Made by a program: the position numbers and the translations under genes
The notes under the pieces: model-generated
What the model was told of the DNA's origin: nothing
The model's database searches: none
What the model saw: only the letters and a program-made list of their open reading frames with translations
Part shown: in pieces, positions 32,820-40,529 of the stretch
How the letters are laid out: every line of letters starts with the position of its first letter
Position numbering within the stretch: position 1 is the first letter of the stretch
Assembly (NCBI GenBank): GCA_023228445.1
Contig: JALOBD010000002.1
Coordinates: 1-45,875 of the forward strand
Reading direction: 5' to 3'
DNA from: Sphaerochaeta sp.
GTDB taxonomy: Bacteria > Spirochaetota > Spirochaetia > Sphaerochaetales > Sphaerochaetaceae
Length of the DNA stretch: 45,875 bases

Positions 32820-33880
32820 GAACCCATCTGCAAAAACGGGACAACCGCTCGATGCGCATGACGATCCTCGTGCCAATCATCAGCCTGCTCGTCTCCTTCC
32901 TCCTCGGAGCCTTGGTGCTCCTGCTCTCCAAGGCAAATCCGTTGGTCACCTACCAAGCGATGCTCAAGGGAGCCTTCGGCAGCCAGACAAAAATCCAGTA
33001 CACCATCGCCAAGGCGGTGCCGCTGCTGCTCTGCGGCCTCGCCGTCGGGGTTGCCTTCCGCCTGAAGTTCTGGAACATCGGCGCCGAAGGGCAGTACATC
33101 GCCGGAGTCATCGGCATCACCTGGGTGATGCAGTTCTGGACCTTCTTGCCGGTATGGCTCCTCTTGCCAATCGGAATGGTGGTAGGGGTGGCCTGTGGTG
33201 CGCTGTGGGCGGCGATTCCGGGCTTCTTGAAGGCCCAGTGGTCGGTCGACGAGACGCTGACCACCTTGATGATGAACTACATCATCATCGGCTACGCCGA
33301 GTACCTGTACATCAACGCCTGGAAGGCCCCGCGTGGGAATATGGGCACGATCCTCTACCCCGAGGCGGCGTGGTTGCCCCGTATTTGGGGGCGTGTCCAC
33401 GCCGGCGTCTACTTCGCCCTTGCCCTGGTCGTGGTGCTGTACTTCATCCTCTACAAGACCCGCTGGGGCTTTGAGCTCAACATGATCGGCAAGAATCGTC
33501 GGGCAGCCCAATGCCAAGGGGTGTGCATCAAGCGCAACATCGTGTTGGGCATGCTGCTCAGCGGCGCCATCGCCGGCCTTGCCGGTGCCATCGACAGCGC
33601 GGCGGTCACCCACCAGCTGACCAAGGGGGTGAACTCCGGCTACGGGTTCACCGGCATCATCATCGCGTGGATGAGCGCGCTCAACCCCTTCGTCTCGATC
33701 CTCGTCGCCCTGATCATGGCCGCCTTGGAGACGGGCAGCGATGCACTGCAGATCATGAAGCTGCCCAGTGCCATGGGCGAGGTGATGCAGGGCTTGATCC
33801 TCATCCCGCTGCTCGCCGGCAGTGTCTTCATCGACTACCGCCTGGTGAGCAGAGCCAGCCATACGGAGGCAACGCCATGA
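32816..33880 (+). CDS. ABC transporter permease 1 (nucleoside/BMP type)
   Basis: Integral membrane subunit of the branched-chain/ribose permease class, 354 residues. It has about nine helices, the conserved FWNIGAEGQYIAG segment (about 82-94) and GMLLSGAIAGLAGAI in the EAA-like region. Together with the next gene it forms the heterodimeric channel. Both ends overlap its neighbours by 4 bp (ATGA), so the ATPase and the two permeases are translationally coupled. Confidence 0.92.
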   Translation: MRTHLQKRDNRSMRMTILVPIISLLVSFLLGALVLLLSKANPLVTYQAMLKGAFGSQTKIQYTIAKAVPLLLCGLAVGVAFRLKFWNIGAEGQYIAGVIGITWVMQFWTFLPVWLLLPIGMVVGVACGALWAAIPGFLKAQWSVDETLTTLMMNYIIIGYAEYLYINAWKAPRGNMGTILYPEAAWLPRIWGRVHAGVYFALALVVVLYFILYKTRWGFELNMIGKNRRAAQCQGVCIKRNIVLGMLLSGAIAGLAGAIDSAAVTHQLTKGVNSGYGFTGIIIAWMSALNPFVSILVALIMAALETGSDALQIMKLPSAMGEVMQGLILIPLLAGSVFIDYRLVSRASHTEATP

Positions 33881-34848
33881 ACGCCATCGACTTCTCAACC
33901 CGCCTCTTGGCCGCGACGCTTGCCATGGGCACCAGCCTCACCTATGCGACCCTCGGGGAGGTCTACACTGAAAAGAGCGGGGTGTTGAACCTCGGCATGG
34001 AGGGCACGATGTTGCTCGGCGCACTGGCTGGCTTCGCCACTGCCTTCAAGACGGGAAACCTCCTCTTCGCCCTCATCATGGCGATGGGGGTGGGAGGAGC
34101 ACTCTCCTTGATCCACGCCTTCCTCTGTGTGACGATGCGGGCCAACCAGGTCGTCAGTGGCCTGGCCATCACGATGTTCGGCTCCGGGCTCGCCAACTTC
34201 CTCGGCCAACGCCTCGGGCCGGCATCCAACCGCTACAACCTCACCGGGATGAACCTCTCCTCCAAGTTCTCCAATATTGCGATCCCTTACCTTGCAGACA
34301 TCCCGATCGTAGGGGCACTCTTTGATGTCTCGATCCTCACCTACGGCCTCTACCTGCTCGTCCCCTTCGCCTGGTTCTTCCTCTACAAGACCCGCCATGG
34401 GATGGTCATCCGGGCAGTGGGCGAAAATCCCCGCACCGCCGCGGCAATGGGGATCTCGGTGAGCCGGGTCCGCTACCTCTACACCCTCATCGGCGGCATG
34501 TTTGCCGGCCTCGGGGGAGCGTGCCTCTCCCTCTCCTTCATCCCCAGCTGGAATGACGGGATGACCGGTGGCAAGGGGTGGATCGTCATCGCCTTGGTGA
34601 TCTTCTCGGCGTGGAACCCCGCTCGGGTGGTCATCGGTACCCTGGTCTTCGGGGGGATCACCAGCCTGCAATTCTCCATCCAAGCCGCCGGCTTCAAGCT
34701 GATGGTCCCCGCCCAGTTCCTCGGCTTCTCCCCCTACCTCATCACACTGCTCGTCCTCACCGCCATGACGATCATCGCCAAGAAACGCAAGGGGGCGTTC
34801 GCCTCTCCGGCGGCGCTCGCAACGGCGTTCGCCATCGACGATAAGTAG
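33877..34848 (+). CDS. ABC transporter permease 2 (nucleoside/BMP type)
   Basis: Second permease, 323 residues, with about eight membrane segments. It has the matching motifs LTYATLGEVYTEKSGVLNLGMEGTMLLGA near the N-terminus and GGMFAGLGGACLSLSF. ATG 33877 overlaps the previous stop as ATGA and has GGAGG (33865-33869) 7 nt upstream. A longer frame to 33511 lies inside permease 1 and is not used. Confidence 0.92.
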   Translation: MNAIDFSTRLLAATLAMGTSLTYATLGEVYTEKSGVLNLGMEGTMLLGALAGFATAFKTGNLLFALIMAMGVGGALSLIHAFLCVTMRANQVVSGLAITMFGSGLANFLGQRLGPASNRYNLTGMNLSSKFSNIAIPYLADIPIVGALFDVSILTYGLYLLVPFAWFFLYKTRHGMVIRAVGENPRTAAAMGISVSRVRYLYTLIGGMFAGLGGACLSLSFIPSWNDGMTGGKGWIVIALVIFSAWNPARVVIGTLVFGGITSLQFSIQAAGFKLMVPAQFLGFSPYLITLLVLTAMTIIAKKRKGAFASPAALATAFAIDDK

Positions 34849-34863
34849 GATGTGCGCTACGAT
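34835..34863 (+). promoter_or_regulatory. ybaK promoter, predicted leaderless
   Basis: TCGACG (34835-34840, inside the end of permease 2), 17-nt spacer, TACGAT (34858-34863), then 6 nt to the ATG at 34870. No Shine-Dalgarno sequence is present. Confidence 0.55.
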
Positions 34864-34869
34864 GGGTGC

Positions 34870-35337
34870 ATGAAGAAGACCAATGCCATCCGAATCCTTG
34901 AACGCGAGGCGATTGACTTTGAGATTGTCACGTATGAGTGGGATGAGGAGCACCTCGACGCCATCAGCGCGAGCGGGTACCTCGGCGTCGAGGCGCACCA
35001 CGTCTACAAAACCATCGTCTGTGAGGATGGGCAGGGAGGCCACCATGTCTTCTGCCTTCCTGCCGAGTTCAGTGTCAACCTCAAGAAAGCCCGGTCACTG
35101 ACCGGCAGGTGGGACCTTGTCCCCCTCAAGCTCGCCAAGCTCAAGGAGGTGACCGGCTATATACGCGGCGGCTGCTCCCCAATCGGGATGAAGAGTCCGT
35201 TTCCTACCTATATCGAGGAGCTCAGCCAATTGGAGCAGTACATCTTCGTCAGCGCCGGCGAGCGCGGCCTGCAGGTCAAGATCCGTCCCTCCGATTTGGT
35301 GCGGGTGTGCAAGGGCATCTTGGCTGACTTCACCTAG
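34870..35337 (+). CDS. ybaK: Cys-tRNA(Pro)/Cys-tRNA(Cys) deacylase, YbaK type
   Basis: Hydrolyses Cys misattached to tRNA-Pro by prolyl-tRNA synthetase, a trans-editing quality-control enzyme. The 155-residue protein has the catalytic lysine in HHVYKTIV (Lys47) and the loop GYIRGGCSPIGMKSPFPT. A GTG six codons upstream is in frame, but the -10 overlaps it, so ATG 34870 is preferred. The gene is 21 bp after the ABC operon but has its own promoter. It overlaps the convergent DUF6320-like gene by 4 bp. Confidence 0.9.
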   Translation: MKKTNAIRILEREAIDFEIVTYEWDEEHLDAISASGYLGVEAHHVYKTIVCEDGQGGHHVFCLPAEFSVNLKKARSLTGRWDLVPLKLAKLKEVTGYIRGGCSPIGMKSPFPTYIEELSQLEQYIFVSAGERGLQVKIRPSDLVRVCKGILADFT

Positions 35338-36212
35338 GTGTGGTTGACATGGCTGGTGAAGTACCGCCGGAGGCGACGCGAGCAGGTGATGGCCAGCAGG
35401 AAGAGCAGCACGACCAACGCGGTCCACAGAAGACTCGTTGACCAGCGGAGTGCGAAGAAGCCACGTTGGTAGCCCGTCAAGAAGAGGTCCAGCGCACTGA
35501 TCGAGCCAAAGAGCACCACCATCGTGGCCAGCACGACATCGGCGAGCGGGATGATCGAACCCTTTCGTTTGGTCAAGAAGAGGATGAGGAGAATTGCCAG
35601 CAGGATGAAGACAACCACGGTAGGGAGGGCCACCGGCCAGAACCACGTCAGCTCGCCGCTCACGGTAAGGTTGATGACCAAGAGGTAGAGCAACACGGCG
35701 AAGATCAGCAGCGGCAAGATTCGCTGTCGCTTCATCGCAGTGGCTGGGGCCACCGCGACTATCCAGAGCACGGGAAGCGCCATCGCCGCGATGGGAGACC
35801 AGGAGAGGGAGAGGTCACCCAAGTCGATACCGATGACGAGGAGACCGATTCCTATCAGTGCAATCGTGGCCTGACGCACATAGGTGGGCTTTGACAAGAG
35901 CGAGACAACCAACGTCGTTGTGGCCATGGCGATGGAGAAGGTGGGGATGAAGGTGTAGCGGCCCAATCCGCTCAGGCCGAGGGAGAGGCCGACAGCAAGG
36001 ATGCTGACCACCGCCAACGAGACGGTCAGCTCAATGATCCCCTTGCGCACCTTGGTGACACCGCCCGTCTTTGGCTGTCCCAATGGCTTGGGAAAGAGGG
36101 GTTCGCTCTGCTGTTCCACCATCGTCGGCGGAAGCACCACCGGGGTGTTGCACAGCGGGCAGACCGGCACCCCCTCGGCAAGCTTCACCCCACACTGTAC
36201 ACAATAGGCCAT
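35334..36212 (-). CDS. Zinc-ribbon membrane protein (DUF6320-like)
   Basis: The 292-residue protein starts with a zinc ribbon (CVQC at 4-7, CPLC at 18-21), a proline-rich linker and then about seven to eight membrane helices, with no catalytic motif. I associate this architecture with DUF6320 proteins, often encoded next to an HxxxD acyltransferase as here; that link is from memory and unverified. ATG 36212 is 1 bp after the acyltransferase stop (TGACATG) with G6 nearby, so the two are tightly coupled. Confidence 0.75.
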   Translation of the reverse strand: MAYCVQCGVKLAEGVPVCPLCNTPVVLPPTMVEQQSEPLFPKPLGQPKTGGVTKVRKGIIELTVSLAVVSILAVGLSLGLSGLGRYTFIPTFSIAMATTTLVVSLLSKPTYVRQATIALIGIGLLVIGIDLGDLSLSWSPIAAMALPVLWIVAVAPATAMKRQRILPLLIFAVLLYLLVINLTVSGELTWFWPVALPTVVVFILLAILLILFLTKRKGSIIPLADVVLATMVVLFGSISALDLFLTGYQRGFFALRWSTSLLWTALVVLLFLLAITCSRRLRRYFTSHVNHT

Positions 36213-36213
36213 G

Positions 36214-37515
36214 TCACACCCCCCGATTGGAAGCAACCGACACTGCGATTCCATCCTCTACAAGGAACGTGCAGAAGAGCCGTTCAAGCGCGGTGTCATA
36301 ATCTTCGTAGCTGGTAAAGTTTATCGCAAGACTGTCATGGTAGCCAACCACCGCGATGGAGACCGGATTCACCAAACCCGGACTGAGGTGGAAGTCCATC
36401 GCCTCCACCAGTGGCGAAAGTGCTGCAGGAAACGAGACGAGGCCGAGGTTTGAGATGACCCCGCTGTACTGTTGGTCGCCCAGCGTATCGCTGAGCAGTT
36501 TGAAGAGCGGGTTCTTCAAAATTGTGGGGGCGAAGCGGAGTGCTGCGCTGCGCTCTCCGCCGACGTTGCGCCGGATCTGACTGAGCAGTTGCTTCTGCTC
36601 CACAGCCTGTGCCATCTGCAGACGCACCTGGCCAGCAATCTCATCAAAGGAGTACCACCCCAAGGCGGGGTCGATGGAGACGAGTACAAAGAGGGTGAAG
36701 TTGCGCATCGTCTCCCTTGCGAAGATCCGACGCAGATTCACCGGCACCGAGAGGCGGATCGGGCGTCGTCTTCGCCCCTCCTTGCCCTCCTGGGCCTGCA
36801 GCTCTTGCAGGCTCATCAGATAGACAGCGCTGAGGTACTCACCGATGGTGAGTGACCGTGCCTTGGCCCGCCTCTTGATCTCACCGACAGCCACCTGCGC
36901 CCTGATGACCTTCACTGCCTCACTGCGTCCCCCCTCCCCCTTGCGATGGTAGGCTCTGCTGACCGAAGGGAATGGGCGGATGGTGCGGTCGTAGAGCTCC
37001 TGAAACGGATCGCTGAACTCTGTCTCCTCAGGCCGGCTGGTGTAGCAGAGGCCATCGGCGAACGTACCGTCGCCGATGGAGGCAAGGGCGCAGTAGCGGG
37101 CAAGCAACAGCTTGAAGTAGGCGAGCGCCCCACTGCCATCGGTGAGGGCGTGGAAGCATTCGATGGCGATGCGCCGCGGTCCGTGGATAATTTTTAGGAG
37201 GTAGTGGTTGTTGCCTTTGAAGTCAAAGCGCCCCGCCGGGTAACTGCCCTCCTCCCAGATGGGGATCTCCGCCTCGTTGGGACTGAGGTAGTGCCAAAAG
37301 AACCCCGTCCTCAATCGCACCTTGGCGTACGGGCAGCGATCGAGGAGTTCATGCGCCGCTTGGCGCAGGATCTCGGTGTTCACCTCGACTCCCAAGTCGA
37401 CTGAGAGGCGAAAGGTGTTTGTGCTGAACGCAGCCTCGGTAGGCGGGTAGATCAAGGCCGAGTTGTCAAGCGCAATGAAGCCCTCCGGGGTATGGCTCTT
37501 GATCGCTCGTCTCAT
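36214..37515 (-). CDS. HxxxD-type acyltransferase (condensation/alcohol acetyltransferase-like)
   Basis: Member of the chloramphenicol-acetyltransferase-like superfamily, 433 residues. The active-site motif is HALTDG (H122, D126, G127) with IECFHALTDGSGALAYFK around it, and a C-terminal lobe. The structural NFTLFVLVS and the LVSFPAAL region recall alcohol acetyltransferases or PapA-type enzymes. Acyl donor and acceptor are unknown; a cell-envelope or lipid substrate would suit the adjacent membrane protein. It is 13 bp after gcvT on the same strand. Confidence 0.78.
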   Translation of the reverse strand: MRRAIKSHTPEGFIALDNSALIYPPTEAAFSTNTFRLSVDLGVEVNTEILRQAAHELLDRCPYAKVRLRTGFFWHYLSPNEAEIPIWEEGSYPAGRFDFKGNNHYLLKIIHGPRRIAIECFHALTDGSGALAYFKLLLARYCALASIGDGTFADGLCYTSRPEETEFSDPFQELYDRTIRPFPSVSRAYHRKGEGGRSEAVKVIRAQVAVGEIKRRAKARSLTIGEYLSAVYLMSLQELQAQEGKEGRRRRPIRLSVPVNLRRIFARETMRNFTLFVLVSIDPALGWYSFDEIAGQVRLQMAQAVEQKQLLSQIRRNVGGERSAALRFAPTILKNPLFKLLSDTLGDQQYSGVISNLGLVSFPAALSPLVEAMDFHLSPGLVNPVSIAVVGYHDSLAINFTSYEDYDTALERLFCTFLVEDGIAVSVASNRGV

Positions 37516-37528
37516 CTGAAGGCCCCCA

Positions 37529-38632
37529 TCATCGCTCTCGTCGATAGAAGGGGCTCTTCACGATCCGCGCACGCTTTCTCTGGCCATGGATCATCACCTC
37601 GACCTGGGAGCCGAACTTCAAGGAGAGGGAGCGGTCCACCAGCGCAAAGGCCCAGAAGCCACCGAGGGTCGGGCTCTTCGTCCCGCTGGTGACCGCTCCG
37701 ATCTCCCGTCCCTCAAAGTGGACCGGATATCCCTGGCGCGGTACTCCTCGGTCGATCATCTCCAGGCCGCGAAGCGAACGGGGGATGCCCCCCTCCTGCT
37801 GTGCCAGCAGTGCATCGCGGCCACAGAAGTCACCCTTGTCGAGCTTGACAAAGGCGCCGAGGTTTGCCTCAAGGGGCGTGATGTGCTCACTGATCTCGTG
37901 CCCATAGAGGGGCAGCTTCGCCTCGATGCGCAGGCTGTCACGGCTACCCAGGCCACACGGCAGCACGCCAAACGGCTCTCCTCGCTCGAGGATCATGTTC
38001 CAGAGCTTTGGCGCATCATCGACGTTGCAGAAGATCTCAAACCCATCCTCGCCGGTGTAGCCCGTTCGGCTGACCAGGGCAAAGACATCATCGATCTCGC
38101 ACTGGCTTCTGAAGGCAAAGCTCTCCAGCAGATCGCATTCGCCCACCATCGTCTTGAGAATCTCGACCGCCTTCGGCCCCTGCAACGCCAGGAGGGCGGT
38201 AGTGGCGGAGATGTCGATCACCTCAGGGCAGTGGGAGGAGCGAGGATTGTCGCTTCGGATCCATGCAAGGTCCTTGTCGGTATTCGAGGCATTGAGGACC
38301 AACAGGAAGGTGGTCTCACTCCTGCGGTACACCAGGATGTCATCGACGACCGTCCCATCGGGGTAGCACATCATCGTGTAACGGCTCCTGCCCACCGCAA
38401 GGTCGGCGATGGAGTTGGTACAGAGGTACTCAAGGTAGGCGGCGGCATCGTCTCCGCTGATGACGCACTCGCCCATGTGCGAGACATCAAAGAGACCGGC
38501 GGCGGTGCGTACGGCGGTGTGCTCACCGCTGATACCCGCACGAAAGTGCAGCGGGAGCTCCCAACCGCCGAAGTCGACGAGTTTTACTCCATCGTAGCTG
38601 TGGTATGTGTCGTAGAGGGGTGTTCGTTTCAT
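37529..38632 (-). CDS. gcvT: Aminomethyltransferase (glycine cleavage T-protein)
   Basis: Transfers the aminomethyl-derived C1 unit from lipoyl-H-protein to tetrahydrofolate. The 367-residue protein has the folate-binding GcvT fold with FDVSHMGE (48-55), YTMMCYPDGTVVDDILVYR and RTGYTGEDGFEIF. The other glycine cleavage genes (gcvH, gcvP) are not in this window, so it acts with components elsewhere or has taken a separate C1 role. It lies 8 bp after ridA in the same run. Confidence 0.92.
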   Translation of the reverse strand: MKRTPLYDTYHSYDGVKLVDFGGWELPLHFRAGISGEHTAVRTAAGLFDVSHMGECVISGDDAAAYLEYLCTNSIADLAVGRSRYTMMCYPDGTVVDDILVYRRSETTFLLVLNASNTDKDLAWIRSDNPRSSHCPEVIDISATTALLALQGPKAVEILKTMVGECDLLESFAFRSQCEIDDVFALVSRTGYTGEDGFEIFCNVDDAPKLWNMILERGEPFGVLPCGLGSRDSLRIEAKLPLYGHEISEHITPLEANLGAFVKLDKGDFCGRDALLAQQEGGIPRSLRGLEMIDRGVPRQGYPVHFEGREIGAVTSGTKSPTLGGFWAFALVDRSLSLKFGSQVEVMIHGQRKRARIVKSPFYRRER

Positions 38633-38640
38633 GGTATCGG

Positions 38641-39036
38641 TCAGGCCAGCACAATCATTTCGATCTCGACGAGGACATCCTTTGGCAGGCGGGCAACCTG
38701 TACCGCCGAACGGCTGGGCAGCACACCGTCGCCGATGTAGCTGGCATAGACCTCGTTCATTGCGGCAAAATCGGCCATATCCTTGAGGAAGACCGTCGCT
38801 TTCACCGCCTTGGAGAGGTCGGTGGATGCGGCAGCGAGGATTGCCTTGAGGTTCTCAAAGACCTGGCGGGTCTGCTCGGTGGCGTTTGTTCCGACAATCT
38901 CACCGCTTTCCGGATCGAGGGGGAGCGTCCCGCTGGTGAAGACGAAGGGACCGGCTACAACCGCCTGACTGTATGGCCCGATGGCCTTGGGAGCCGCATC
39001 GGTGGCTACCACTGATTTTTTCAACTGGAAAATCAT
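38641..39036 (-). CDS. ridA: RidA-family enamine/imine deaminase
   Basis: Hydrolyses reactive 2-aminoacrylate and related imines formed by PLP enzymes. The 131-residue protein has AIGPYSQAV (18-26), SGTLPLDPESGEIV and the C-terminal RSAVQVARLPKDVLVEIEMIV signature with the conserved Arg. Its neighbours gcvT and the IMPase/HAD phosphatases suggest a metabolic house-cleaning run. The gap to the upstream HAD gene is 33 bp. Confidence 0.93.
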   Translation of the reverse strand: MIFQLKKSVVATDAAPKAIGPYSQAVVAGPFVFTSGTLPLDPESGEIVGTNATEQTRQVFENLKAILAAASTDLSKAVKATVFLKDMADFAAMNEVYASYIGDGVLPSRSAVQVARLPKDVLVEIEMIVLA

Positions 39037-39069
39037 CTCGTTCCTCCTCCGTTCAGGATACTCCCTGCA

Positions 39070-39735
39070 CTACGGTTTGGGCAAGAGTGGTGAAAGCAGT
39101 GCTGCCACGTGCCGGGCACTTCTTGCCATCGCGACCATCCCCTCATCCTGGCGATGGCCCTTTGGAAATCCAAACCCATAATCGACGGCGATGAAGGCGA
39201 CACCACTCTCTTTTGCCCCCTCTTCGTCATGGACCGTGTCCCCGATGAGGACCGCCTCCTGCCGCGGCACCCCCAGCTCGGCCAGAACGGCATTGACAAT
39301 ATCAGCCTTGGAACAGGTGGAGGAGGCATCACTGCCCTTGATGGCCTCAAAGTGATGGGCAAGGCCGAAGTGCTCCAACATCCGCCTCGCCAGCGGTTCG
39401 TACTTGAGCGTGCCCACCGCAAGTCGGTAGCCACGGCTCTTCAGCTCCACCAACGTCTCCTCGATGCCGTCGTACGGGTGGGCGAGAAAGCGTCCTCTCC
39501 TCTCATACTCAGCGCGGTAGATGTCGACGGCTTCTTCGCTGAGAGACGGGTCAAGGCCATAGACGTTGATAAAGCATTGGTTGATGGGAGGGCCGATGAA
39601 CTTGGAGAGCTGCGCTTCATCCTCAATCGCCTCACCGCCGACGGCGACGACCGCCTTGTTCGCAGTGGCGAAGATTCCCTGGGAGGTGTCGAGCAGCGTC
39701 CCATCCAGATCGAAGATTGCAAGTGAGTAGGTCAT
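39070..39735 (-). CDS. HAD-family phosphatase, PpaX/Gph-like
   Basis: Phosphatase of 221 residues with motif I DLDGTLLDT (9-17), a helical cap, motif II VGTLKYEPLA, a lysine in SKAD and motif IV LIGDTVHDEEGAKESG. This matches small-metabolite phosphatases (phosphoglycolate or pyrophosphate-type PpaX), but the substrate is open. Its ATG overlaps the IMPase stop by 4 bp. A second member of the same family is at 15175-15843. Confidence 0.86.
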   Translation of the reverse strand: MTYSLAIFDLDGTLLDTSQGIFATANKAVVAVGGEAIEDEAQLSKFIGPPINQCFINVYGLDPSLSEEAVDIYRAEYERRGRFLAHPYDGIEETLVELKSRGYRLAVGTLKYEPLARRMLEHFGLAHHFEAIKGSDASSTCSKADIVNAVLAELGVPRQEAVLIGDTVHDEEGAKESGVAFIAVDYGFGFPKGHRQDEGMVAMARSARHVAALLSPLLPKP

Positions 39736-40529
39736 TGCTGCACCATATGCAAAATCTGGGCGTGTATCAAGCCGTTTGACGCGACCACATCGCAGTGGGT
39801 ATCGGTGAACGGGGTCCGCTCATCAACCGGTGTACCCATCCCACCCGCCTCGCGCACCAAGGCCAGGCCAGCAGCCAAATCATAGTAGCCCAGGCTCATC
39901 TCGTAGTATCCATCGAGGCGCCCTGCAGCGATGTAGGCCATCTCCAAGGCACAGGAACCGTAGGAGCGGAAGTCACTGGTGCCCAAAAAGAGGCGCTCTG
40001 CCTGCTCGTGGTAGCGCCCATAGCGGTCACGGCGACGGTGGGGCGGGACGGTGGCGATGAGGGCACGCGTTGGGTCGGTGACGGTCGAGACAGCGATGGG
40101 CTGGCCGTTGAGGAAGGCACCACTGCCCTCTGCTGCACAGAAGAGCTCATCGTGGCGTGGGTTGTAGACCACCCCGACCAACGGCTGGTACCGCTCAAGC
40201 TCCCAGGCGATCGAAATGGTGTAGCCAGGGATCGAGCGACTGAAATTGACCGTCCCGTCGATCGGGTCGATGATCCATCTCCCGCTCTCTACTCCCGCCT
40301 CACTGCCGCTCTCCTCGGCAAAGATTCCATCGCCGGGGAAGTGCCGCTTGATGGTCTTGATGATGATCGCCTCACAGCCGCTGTCCGCTTCGGTGACAAA
40401 ATCGTTCTCCCCCTTCTCGCTGACGGTGAAGGAGGCGGTACGCCCCATCTCCAAGAGGTACTCACCACCGAGGCGGGCAGCCTCGATGGCGACGGCCAGG
40501 CGCTTTGAGATCATCTCATTCGTGTTCAT
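39732..40529 (-). CDS. Inositol monophosphatase family protein
   Basis: Magnesium-dependent phosphatase, 265 residues. The metal-binding motifs are AEES (71-74) and DPIDGTVNF (88-96), with the later conserved GYYDLAAGLALVREAGG. The family includes inositol-1-phosphatase, CysQ and others; a GRRRDRY-type insertion makes assignment to one subgroup uncertain. Overlaps of 4 bp with both neighbours indicate coupled translation. Confidence 0.88.
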   Translation of the reverse strand: MNTNEMISKRLAVAIEAARLGGEYLLEMGRTASFTVSEKGENDFVTEADSGCEAIIIKTIKRHFPGDGIFAEESGSEAGVESGRWIIDPIDGTVNFSRSIPGYTISIAWELERYQPLVGVVYNPRHDELFCAAEGSGAFLNGQPIAVSTVTDPTRALIATVPPHRRRDRYGRYHEQAERLFLGTSDFRSYGSCALEMAYIAAGRLDGYYEMSLGYYDLAAGLALVREAGGMGTPVDERTPFTDTHCDVVASNGLIHAQILHMVQQ

